Below are positions 1 through 5,781 of a stretch of DNA of 13,348 nucleotides, in pieces. This stretch comes from an uncultured Eubacteriales bacterium (GTDB lineage: Bacteria; Bacillota; Clostridia; Peptostreptococcales; Anaerovoracaceae). The stretch covers positions 1 to 13,348 of the forward strand of contig CACXFN010000141.1 in NCBI GenBank assembly GCA_902766915.1, in the 5' to 3' direction. The first letter of the stretch is position 1. Every line of letters starts with the position of its first letter. Below the pieces are notes generated by a model. The model worked only from the letters and a program-made list of their open reading frames with translations, was not told the DNA's origin and searched no databases. Made by a program: the position numbers and the translations under genes.

Positions 1-945
1 ATGCACGTGAGCACCGGATGACCAACCCGTAGAACCGGCGTAGGCAATAAGCTGTCCAGCCTCCACCTGCTGGCCGGCACTAACCAGAATTTCACCGTTA
101 TGACCATAGAGGGACTCTATGCCATCACCGTGATCAATATGAACGCAAAGCCCATAACCGCCATCCCAGCCGGTCTCAGCAGTAACGACACCGCTACGAG
201 CTGCATAAACAGCATCGCCCCAAGAGGCGTTGATATCTATTCCTTGATGATCATAAGTTCCGGGGGCATCCCATCTGTAACCAAAATAAGATGTTACTAG
301 ACCACCATGAGGCCAGATAAAATAACTACTTTCCTTAGTGCCCTTAATGGCAACCTTGGTGGTTGGAGGAGTAATGACCTCTGATGAAAGCTTCTCGCGG
401 CTCTTTTGCTGGCCGTTCACTTCAACGATTTCTTCAACAAGATGTTCTAAACCCTTCTTACCCTGAACCTTGGTGATTTCAGAATCGTCTTCGTACATCT
501 CATCATCGAATTCATATACAGTGTCGAAAGGAATAACTCTATCAGTTTCAACCACTCTCTTCACTGTAACATCAAAGGTATACTTAGAATTGATGTCTTT
601 CAGCAAATCCCTAAGATTACCTTCCACCTCAATGCTGCTGTCGGATTTGCCTCCAAACTTTCTGATGGTTAATTTTTCGTAAGTGATAGATGGGCTAATA
701 TTCACCTCTTTAATATCCCTTACACCATCAACATATTTAGATTCAATTTTTTTAATGATCTGCTGGGCGTCTTGCTCGGTAGCCACATAAGCTACGTGCT
801 TCCCATTAATCTTTAGGTCCCAATAGTCCACAGTTGCAGCGTATACCGTAACAGAGGATACTATTATCCCTATCAATACCATAGCCAGAACCGGAACGAG
901 GAATCCCCTTCTCCTCGAGCCCCTGGCTCTCTTTTTCATATTCAT
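1..945 (-). CDS. Secreted/membrane-anchored M23 peptidase with G5 domain (C-terminus cut by window edge)
   Basis: Likely a peptidoglycan DD-endopeptidase acting outside the membrane; 315 residues are visible. A basic N-terminus (MNMKKRARGSRRR) is followed by one hydrophobic segment (about 14-37), a signal peptide or anchor. Residues 38-105 form an N-terminal domain also present in the neighbour at 1053-2345. Residues about 123-203 look like a G5 domain (RVIPFDTVYE, QGKKG, VEVNGQ). The M23/LytM domain starts near 209. Its zinc and catalytic residues are visible: H233 and D237 in HQGID, H281 in LYGHNGE, and H313/H315 in the final HVH, which is the last codon in the window. Only a short C-terminal tail should be missing. 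Start 945 is preferred over the in-frame ATG at 939 because a GGGAG site lies about 10 nt upstream of it. No convincing promoter of its own was seen, so cotranscription with the upstream hydrolase is possible. Confidence 0.9.
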   Translation of the reverse strand, partial: MNMKKRARGSRRRGFLVPVLAMVLIGIIVSSVTVYAATVDYWDLKINGKHVAYVATEQDAQQIIKKIESKYVDGVRDIKEVNISPSITYEKLTIRKFGGKSDSSIEVEGNLRDLLKDINSKYTFDVTVKRVVETDRVIPFDTVYEFDDEMYEDDSEITKVQGKKGLEHLVEEIVEVNGQQKSREKLSSEVITPPTTKVAIKGTKESSYFIWPHGGLVTSYFGYRWDAPGTYDHQGIDINASWGDAVYAARSGVVTAETGWDGGYGLCVHIDHGDGIESLYGHNGEILVSAGQQVEAGQLIAYAGSTGWSSGAHVH

Positions 946-971
946 TTTTCTCTATCTCCCTTACAATCTTC

Positions 972-998
972 GAGGCTCCCAATCCCTTTAGGAGCCTC
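972..998. repeat. Perfect 8-bp inverted repeat between the two hydrolase genes
   Basis: GAGGCTCC (972-979) and GGAGCCTC (991-998) form a perfect stem with an 11-nt loop. On the minus strand it sits just upstream of the M23 ribosome binding site and is not followed by a T-run, so it is not an obvious terminator for the upstream gene. On the plus strand it is followed by a T-rich stretch, but no plus-strand gene ends there. It could modulate readthrough, mRNA processing or M23 translation; this is inference. Confidence 0.5.
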
Positions 999-1052
999 AA
1001 ATATATTTTTTCCCTTTTTGTTTAAACACCAAGTGTATTGGCTGCTTGGACC

Positions 1053-2345
1053 CTATCCGATAACTCTGATTCCATACCAGAATGAGCTGTAGCTATAGTA
1101 CATCGGATGTGTCCTAATCCCCTGCTCTTCATTAACTGCGCTAATTTCCATACCATTACCTATGTAAATGGCATAGTGTCCACCGTATCTGGTGATGTCC
1201 CCCGGTCTAAGTTCAGATGCAGACACATGTGGGAATTCATCATCCGGCCAGCGAGAAATGCTGTATCCACAATCATTGAAGACTCTCCAAACGAATCCGG
1301 AGCAATCGCATCCGCTGGTCAAGCTTGTTCCACCCCATACATATGGGTTGCCAACAAACTGCATTGCGTAGTCCACTACACTCTGTCCGCTTCCGGAATA
1401 TGTAGCAGCACCGTATGATGATTCAGAAGACTCTTCTTCATAATCAGCGGAGTCATCTTCCTCGTAAGTAGTTTCTTCTTCGAAGGTATATGTCTCTTCC
1501 TCTTCGGAATCAGCCACATCGATTTCTCTGTAGGTATCTTCTTCCTCGTCATCATAGATAACTTCGGAACCATCTCTGGAAAGTGCACCTCTAACCACTA
1601 CGCGGCTTACAGGCTCTGTTGTGATTTCTGTAGAAACTTCCTCGATACTTTCAACGATACCGTTTATCTTTACAACTCTTTCAGTTACAACCTTGGTGCC
1701 CTTCTGACCCTCTTCCTTTACGTATTCCTCTTCATCGGCATACATCTCAGGATCGTTCTCATAAACAGTTTCAAAAGGAACAATCACTTCAGAAGCAACT
1801 TCATATTCGACTATTACATTGATTAAACTGTTTGGATCTTTAACGCTGATTTCCTCTCCCGGAACAATCGCTTCAGGATCCATATCCGGATTCTGCTTCT
1901 GGATTGCATCAATGCTCATCCCAAGCGCCATTGATATATCCCAAACTGTGTCGCCTTCTTTAACAACATAGATATTGTCGTTTTCATCTGCTTCCAGCAA
2001 AGTGTTTAGCACCTGTCCCATGTTGGCTTCTACCTTAGGCTGCTCTTCACTCTTTGGAACGCTGACCTTCTCCACCGTCACGGCGGGAGTCATCTTAACA
2101 TCTACCACACTGGCTTCATCGTCCACATAATTATCTCTTACCTGGGCGATCAAGTCATATGCATCCTCTTCGGTTTCCAGAACTGCTACAGTTTCTTCGC
2201 CGACCTTTAGTTCGTAATAATCTATGGTATCAGCGAAGGCTTCCAATGCACCACCCATGGAAACCATCGGGATCAGTAGAGACAACATAGCTGCCATTGC
2301 CACTATTGAATATAATTTTGCTTTGCTGTTCTTAAAAAAGCTCAT
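1053..2345 (-). CDS. Secreted LysM / G5 / NlpC-P60 peptidoglycan endopeptidase
   Basis: A 430-residue exported cell-wall hydrolase. It has a signal peptide (about 1-39, cleavage near AFA-D) and an N-terminal domain (40-105) paralogous to that of the downstream M23 protein. A LysM domain follows (about 125-168, IYVVKEGDTVWDIS), then a G5 domain (about 177-253), a very acidic Glu/Asp/Ser/Tyr linker (260-312) and a C-terminal NlpC/P60 domain (320-430). C348 in CDCSGF is the expected nucleophile and H390 in GGHYAIYIGNG the expected base. Family members cut gamma-D-Glu-diamino-acid bonds in stem peptides; LysM would hold the enzyme on glycan strands. By my alignment the third catalytic polar position, often His, is S402. 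Start ATG is preceded by AAAGGAAG at about 10 nt and by a strong promoter at 2382-2410. Family assignment is firm; the exact bond cut is inferred. Confidence 0.95.
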   Translation of the reverse strand: MSFFKNSKAKLYSIVAMAAMLSLLIPMVSMGGALEAFADTIDYYELKVGEETVAVLETEEDAYDLIAQVRDNYVDDEASVVDVKMTPAVTVEKVSVPKSEEQPKVEANMGQVLNTLLEADENDNIYVVKEGDTVWDISMALGMSIDAIQKQNPDMDPEAIVPGEEISVKDPNSLINVIVEYEVASEVIVPFETVYENDPEMYADEEEYVKEEGQKGTKVVTERVVKINGIVESIEEVSTEITTEPVSRVVVRGALSRDGSEVIYDDEEEDTYREIDVADSEEEETYTFEEETTYEEDDSADYEEESSESSYGAATYSGSGQSVVDYAMQFVGNPYVWGGTSLTSGCDCSGFVWRVFNDCGYSISRWPDDEFPHVSASELRPGDITRYGGHYAIYIGNGMEISAVNEEQGIRTHPMYYSYSSFWYGIRVIG

Positions 2346-2381
2346 GGCTCTAAAACTTCCTTTCTCCCTTTACCCAAAATA

Positions 2382-2410
2382 ATGATAAGGTTTATGCATA
2401 AGGAAGTCAA
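2382..2410 (-). promoter_or_regulatory. Sigma-A-type promoter for the NlpC/P60 gene
   Basis: On the minus strand TTGACT (2410-2405) is separated by exactly 17 nt from TATCAT (2387-2382). The predicted start near 2375 gives a 5' leader of about 30 nt, too short for a riboswitch. Just upstream, TTTTCACA occurs twice (about 2424-2442), which may be an accessory site. Confidence 0.8.
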
Positions 2411-2600
2411 CACTTTCTGCGATTTTTCACATAATTTTCACAAACAAAAAACGGTTAAAGCATTGATATTTCAACGTTTATAGTCATTTTAACTTTCTTA
2501 AAATTCCTTAAGAATTAGCTTGTGTTGATGAATATTTATAAATTAATTATCAAAAATCCAGATATCTTATGCAGTTTTTATACAAAATAACGGTTTTTTC
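2411..2600. other. AT-rich non-coding spacer
   Basis: Together with the promoter and terminator on either side this fills the 355-base gap between genes. No ORF or RNA gene is seen. The only structure noted is a 7-bp inverted repeat, TTCTTAA (2495-2501) with TTAAGAA (2508-2514), with no T-run on either side; it is probably chance in such AT-rich DNA. Confidence 0.6.
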
Positions 2601-2602
2601 AC

Positions 2603-2651
2603 AAAAAAAAATAAGGAAATTAAGAATTAATTAAACTTATTAATTTCCTTA
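2603..2651 (-). terminator. Intrinsic terminator of the rdgB-yihY unit
   Basis: A perfect 12-bp stem, TAAGGAAATTAA (2612-2623) with TTAATTTCCTTA (2640-2651), with a 16-nt loop. Read on the minus strand it is followed immediately by nine T residues (2611-2603). The stem is AT-rich but the T-run is strong and it lies just past the yihY-like gene. Confidence 0.85.
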
Positions 2652-2664
2652 AGTTATATATTTG

Positions 2665-2719
2665 TTACTTAGTGTCCGCCCATGCTGCTCTCTGGCATAA
2701 TTACTTAGTGTCCGCCCAT
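2665..2719. repeat. 19-bp direct repeat over the yihY stop codon
   Basis: The same 19 bases occur at 2665-2683 and 2701-2719, a period of 36 bp. The second copy is the 3' end of the membrane-protein gene, encoding its last residues and stop. The first copy lies just downstream in the same reading frame (36 = 12 codons), so the trailer again encodes WADTK and a stop. Confidence 0.9.
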
Positions 2720-3516
2720 ACCTTGTTGACAAATACCCCCAATATCATCACCCAGGATATAAAATAGAACCAAAACATAAGAGCTGCGAAACTGGCCATT
2801 GATCCATAGATTACATTGCTGGTTACAACTCTCTCTGTATAATAGGAATAAATCATGGTTACAAGTAGCATCCCAATTGCGCAGAAGATGCTGCCCGGCA
2901 AGACTTCTCCAAAGGTTCCCCTATTGCTCTTTCTGGGAAGGGCATAGTAATTTAGGGAAATCACCAAAAGATATAAGCCCCCTGCCACAGGCCATCTAAG
3001 ATAGGTCCATGCAGTGTCCAATGCTTTTCTGATAAGAAGTTTATCCGCCAGGAATCTAATGACCAATTGCCCATAGACCAGAAGTAGCACCACAAGCACC
3101 ATTGCTACCACAGTCAGAATCATGGTAAGTATAGAGCGAATCCTATCATTAAAAAAGGTTCCCGCATCCTTGCCATCGGAAAGGGTGTAATTGGCAACCC
3201 TTAGCAGGGTGAACTGCAACCTTGATGCTGCCCATATGGCAGCCAGCAGCAGCACTATATTCGTAGACGCGATGGATTCAAATTTAAGCATTTTCTGCAA
3301 TCGCGTTATTATTTCAGGTGTAATATCTATATCCAGATATTCCATAAATGTATCCAAGGATAGGTGAAGCATCCCCAGAAGCTGGGAAAGAAGGATCAAG
3401 GTTGGGACAATAGAAAGCATAAAAAAGAAGGCCACCTGAGCAGCCACCCCTTGATAATAAGGGTCCTGGAATTGTTTAAATGCCAGTTTTAACATTTCGC
3501 TAATTCTTGTCTTCAT
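2701..3516 (-). CDS. YihY/BrkB (UPF0761) family integral membrane protein
   Basis: A 271-residue polytopic membrane protein with about six hydrophobic segments (near 24-50, 84-106, 127-153, 172-192, 204-226, 238-264). The family's typical opening is present: an amphipathic start, then a DPYYQGVAAQVAFFFMLSIVP-type segment. The family was once called ribonuclease BN or BrkB from indirect evidence; its true role is unsettled, so no enzymatic function is claimed here. Start ATG has AAGGGA about 7 nt upstream. It follows the rdgB-like gene by 36 nt on the same strand and the pair probably forms one transcript ending at 2603-2651. The 3' end carries a short duplication. Confidence 0.85.
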   Translation of the reverse strand: MKTRISEMLKLAFKQFQDPYYQGVAAQVAFFFMLSIVPTLILLSQLLGMLHLSLDTFMEYLDIDITPEIITRLQKMLKFESIASTNIVLLLAAIWAASRLQFTLLRVANYTLSDGKDAGTFFNDRIRSILTMILTVVAMVLVVLLLVYGQLVIRFLADKLLIRKALDTAWTYLRWPVAGGLYLLVISLNYYALPRKSNRGTFGEVLPGSIFCAIGMLLVTMIYSYYTERVVTSNVIYGSMASFAALMFWFYFISWVMILGVFVNKVWADTK

Positions 3517-3552
3517 CTATATTCCCTTATGTATTCCCCTATATTTATTTCC

Positions 3553-4149
3553 TTATATCCCCTCGTTCAGCTGTTCTCTAAGATTCTGAAGCGCGCGAGC
3601 CCTGTGACTAACACGATTCTTAACCTCTGTTCCCAACTGAGCAAAGGTCTTGTCAAATCCATCCGGCATGAAGATGGGATCGTAGCCAAAGCCCGCCTCC
3701 CCTCTAAGCTCCGTAACTATTTCACCGGGGCATTCCCCGCGAGCAACAATCCTTCCGCCTTCAGGAAAAACCATGGTGATTACCGTTACAAACCTTGCTC
3801 GACGCTGCTCCTTGGGAACACCATCAAGCATGGCCAGCATCTTCTCGTTATTCCTGGCGTAGTTACAATCCTCCCCTGCAAACCTTGCTGAATGAATTCC
3901 CGGAGCACCATTAAGGTATTCCACTTCCAGGCCGGAGTCATCAGCTATAACCGGGTAATTGGATGCTTCCATAATTTCCATGGCTTTCTTTAGGGAGTTT
4001 TCTTCATATGTCTCACCATCCTCTTCAGGATCAATATGCCCGAAGCCCGCATCTTCCTTTGATATCACATCCATACCAAAGCTCTCCAAAATAGCAGCCA
4101 TTTCTTTTATCTTGTTTTTATTGCCAGAGGCCATTATTACTTTTCTCAT
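3553..4149 (-). CDS. rdgB: XTP/dITP diphosphatase (RdgB/HAM1 family)
   Basis: Hydrolyses non-canonical purine triphosphates (XTP, dITP, ITP) to monophosphates plus pyrophosphate, keeping them out of DNA and RNA; cytoplasmic. The 198-residue length is normal for the family. Signature motifs in order: SGNKNK (8-13), EENS (49-52), ADDSGLEV (69-76), SARF followed by AGE (87-93), GFGYDPIF (153-160) and SHRARAL (181-187). The open frame extends upstream to an ATG at 4185, but I chose 4149. It has AAGGAG nine bases upstream, and the protein then begins MRKVIMASGNKNK as in homologues. The gene heads a probable two-gene transcript with the yihY-like gene. The AT-rich region shared with the divergent permease gene must carry its promoter, but no clear minus-strand -35/-10 pair was found. 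Confidence 0.96.
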   Translation of the reverse strand: MRKVIMASGNKNKIKEMAAILESFGMDVISKEDAGFGHIDPEEDGETYEENSLKKAMEIMEASNYPVIADDSGLEVEYLNGAPGIHSARFAGEDCNYARNNEKMLAMLDGVPKEQRRARFVTVITMVFPEGGRIVARGECPGEIVTELRGEAGFGYDPIFMPDGFDKTFAQLGTEVKNRVSHRARALQNLREQLNEGI

Positions 4150-4178
4150 ATAATTAATCTCCTTATGCTTAAAATATT

Positions 4179-4208
4179 TTAACATATATGATTATTTTAT
4201 GTTATACT
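4179..4208 (+). promoter_or_regulatory. Probable promoter of the AEC permease gene
   Basis: TTAACA (4179-4184), an 18-nt spacer and TATACT (4203-4208) on the plus strand, upstream of the permease start at 4258. Confidence 0.55.
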
Positions 4209-4217
4209 TTTTACATT

Positions 4218-4243
4218 CGCGTAAAAATCAAACGCGTAAAAAT
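4218..4243. repeat. Pair of CGCGTAAAAAT direct repeats in the permease leader
   Basis: CGCGTAAAAAT occurs at 4218-4228 and again at 4233-4243, a 15-bp period. It lies just after the predicted transcription start and before the GAGG ribosome binding site. Position and spacing would suit a repressor or leader element, but this is inference. Confidence 0.6.
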
Positions 4244-4257
4244 AAAGAGGAATTATA

Positions 4258-5202
4258 ATGCTTACTGTTTTATCTAAAATACTTGTAATATTCGCAGTTG
4301 TGGCAATAGGTTTTTTCTGCAACAAAAAGGGCATACTGCCAAATTCTGCGGAACCCCCATTAGTGGATTTATTGATACTGGTTATTAGTCCATGTATGAT
4401 TCTGGGCTCCCTGTTCTCCAGAACACTGGAAAGTGACACATTGCCTAAAACCCTATTGGTTCTAGCCCTCTCTGCAGGCTATTTCATATTTGCCGGAATC
4501 ATCTCATTTATAATGAAGAGATTTATGAAACATACGCCCAGTAAAGACCTAGGAGTTATGATGGTCATAATGACTGCAGTTAACAGCGGATTTATGGGAT
4601 TCCCCATCACCAAGGCCATTTTTGGCGACGACATTTTTTTCCTCATCGTCATCCAGAATATCATTCTAAACATCTATTTCTATTCCATGGCCATTATTCA
4701 GATTAGTTATGGAAGCAGTGATATTGGAGATATAAAATCATCGCTAAAATCCATAATAAATCCAAATATCATTGCAGCAATAATCGGTCTAATCGTATTG
4801 TTTGGAAGCATAAACGTCCCTGCAGCCATCAAGGAATTGGTGGACATGCTCGGTGCTGTAACAACGCCTCTATCAATGCTTATCGTGGGAATTCGTCTCT
4901 CCAACAGCAATTTAAAAGCTGTCCTAAAGAACAGCGATTTAATCTTTGCGGCTATTGTAAAAATGCTTGTAATGCCCGCCTTGGTTTTCCTGGCTGTAAA
5001 TTGGCTGCCAATATCCTCAGATGTGAAGCTTCTCATCGTCTGGGCCACATGCTTCCCAACAGCAGTGGTAACCGTCAGCCTCGCATCAAAGTATGGAAGA
5101 AACGCAACCCTGGCCGCAGAAGGAATCGCCCTCACCACGGTTATGTCCCTAGTTCTGCTTCCAATTGCAGCAGCCCTATTATCAGGTTATTACGGATTCT
5201 AA
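4258..5202 (+). CDS. Auxin efflux carrier (AEC) family permease
   Basis: A 314-residue membrane transporter with about ten hydrophobic segments arranged as two halves of five around a short polar middle (about 150-168). Family-like features include ISPCMI with its helix-breaking proline near 45, NSGFMGFP (109-116) and TTPLSMLIVGIRL (202-213). Bacterial AEC members move small organic anions such as malate or other carboxylates; the substrate cannot be read from sequence. GAGG stands seven bases before the ATG. The gene runs divergently from rdgB. No clear intrinsic terminator follows; the next strong signal downstream is the 3' end of the opposing RNA gene. Confidence 0.88.
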   Translation: MLTVLSKILVIFAVVAIGFFCNKKGILPNSAEPPLVDLLILVISPCMILGSLFSRTLESDTLPKTLLVLALSAGYFIFAGIISFIMKRFMKHTPSKDLGVMMVIMTAVNSGFMGFPITKAIFGDDIFFLIVIQNIILNIYFYSMAIIQISYGSSDIGDIKSSLKSIINPNIIAAIIGLIVLFGSINVPAAIKELVDMLGAVTTPLSMLIVGIRLSNSNLKAVLKNSDLIFAAIVKMLVMPALVFLAVNWLPISSDVKLLIVWATCFPTAVVTVSLASKYGRNATLAAEGIALTTVMSLVLLPIAAALLSGYYGF

Positions 5203-5233
5203 TATTTGATCTAATATTTAGTCTAATACTTGT
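5198..5233. repeat. Three degenerate 12-bp tandem repeats at the permease 3' end
   Basis: TCTAATATTTGA (5198-5209), TCTAATATTTAG (5210-5221) and TCTAATACTTGT (5222-5233) follow head to tail, the first overlapping the permease stop codon. This looks like replication slippage. The rest of the stretch up to 5294 holds only a 9-bp direct repeat, CTTATATGA, at 5255-5263 and 5273-5281. Confidence 0.8.
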
Positions 5234-5294
5234 TGTACGTTCAGCTTATTAAGGCTTATATGACAAAACGGTCTTATATGAGGCGTTATAGGAC

Positions 5295-5645
5295 AAAAAA
5301 AGATACCGACCTGTATTGCACTTTGTGCTTTGGCCCGCTTGCCGCTAACAAACATGCGACTATCGCGTCAGCCCTCCAAATCAGGTCGGCATCACATCAT
5401 GTAGTTTTTTGTCACTTCTTTTGGTCTCACCCCTTTCTTCGGTCGAAACTTCTCACGGTTACGACTTATTTTTTTGCGATTCCTGCCTCACAACACTTAA
5501 ATGGTTTCATCTACGCATCCGCAGATCGAATCCGTCATGAGTCGATCGCTTAAACTATTGAAGATAATCTTCGGTGAACCTCCTTCGCCACCGCCCTGCT
5601 GGAACCGTCCAACAAGCTTATTCTCTATTATCTCCTTTCGGTATC
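5295..5645 (-). ncRNA. Candidate structured non-coding RNA of about 345 nt, family unidentified
   Basis: On the minus strand a promoter (5677-5649) is followed by a long stretch without a credible ORF that ends in a run of seven Ts (5301-5295). The predicted 5' end, GATACCGA (5645-5638), pairs perfectly with TCGGTATC (5309-5302) directly before the T-run, closing the molecule. The 3' domain is highly organised. CCGACCTG (5389-5382) pairs with CAGGTCGG (5313-5306). Inside it are a TTTGG/CCAAA stem, a GCTGAC/GTTAGC stem (one G-U), a GCGA-TAG-TCGC hairpin and a GCAC-AAA-GTGC hairpin. The 5' part adds a TTGTTGG/CCAGCAG hairpin with two G-U pairs, CGGTG/CACCG, GAAGA-TTA-TCTTC, GATCGA/TCGATC and GTCG-T-AAC/GTT-T-CGAC. 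No RNase P, tmRNA, SRP or 6S signature was recognised. Large clostridial ncRNAs such as the raiA motif are candidates to test. Promoter, closed ends and terminator together make a real gene likely; its role is unknown. Confidence 0.75.
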
Positions 5646-5648
5646 AAC

Positions 5649-5677
5649 AGTATAACCCCATACGGACAAAAAGTAAA
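5649..5677 (-). promoter_or_regulatory. Promoter of the candidate ncRNA
   Basis: Minus-strand TTTACT (5677-5672), a 17-nt spacer and TATACT (5654-5649). Transcription would begin near 5642-5645, at the 5' arm of the closing stem. It faces away from the promoter of the MetA-aspartokinase gene about 70 bp to the right. Confidence 0.7.
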
Positions 5678-5742
5678 GTGAATTTTTAGAATATTTCAAA
5701 AATTATTCCTTTGGATTTTTACGTGAATAACCCCTCTCCCTG

Positions 5743-5751
5743 TGGTATACT
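5743..5751 (+). promoter_or_regulatory. Extended -10 promoter of the metA-aspartokinase gene
   Basis: TGGTATACT gives a TG-n-TATACT extended -10 (hexamer 5746-5751). No good -35 lies at the right distance, which is tolerated for extended -10 promoters. The leader to the ATG at 5782 is only about 25 nt, leaving no room for a lysine or SAM riboswitch. Confidence 0.65.
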
Positions 5752-5781
5752 ACGATATATTATTATTATTGGAGGATTGAT

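Noticed and set aside
4150..4185. Longer RdgB start at 4185
   Set aside because: The extra 12 residues do not match the family start, and AAGGAG sits nine bases before the ATG at 4149.
5295..5645. RNase P RNA, tmRNA, SRP RNA or 6S RNA
   Set aside because: None of their hallmark conserved strings (such as the SRP tetraloop region, the RNase P GAGGAAAGUCC core or a tmRNA T-arm and CCA end) is present. AAGTCGTAAC resembles the 16S rRNA 3' region but nothing around it does.
5230..5689. Overlapping plus-strand open frames of 107 and 62 codons
   Set aside because: They lack ribosome binding sites, have unlikely composition and lie wholly over the minus-strand RNA candidate; chance frames.
5203..5781. 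Lysine, SAM or T-box riboswitch upstream of the metA-aspartokinase gene
   Set aside because: On the plus strand no L-box or SAM-box core was found, the only T-box-like string (AGGGCGGTGG) is on the other strand and does not match the conserved core, and the mapped promoter leaves a leader of only about 25 nt.
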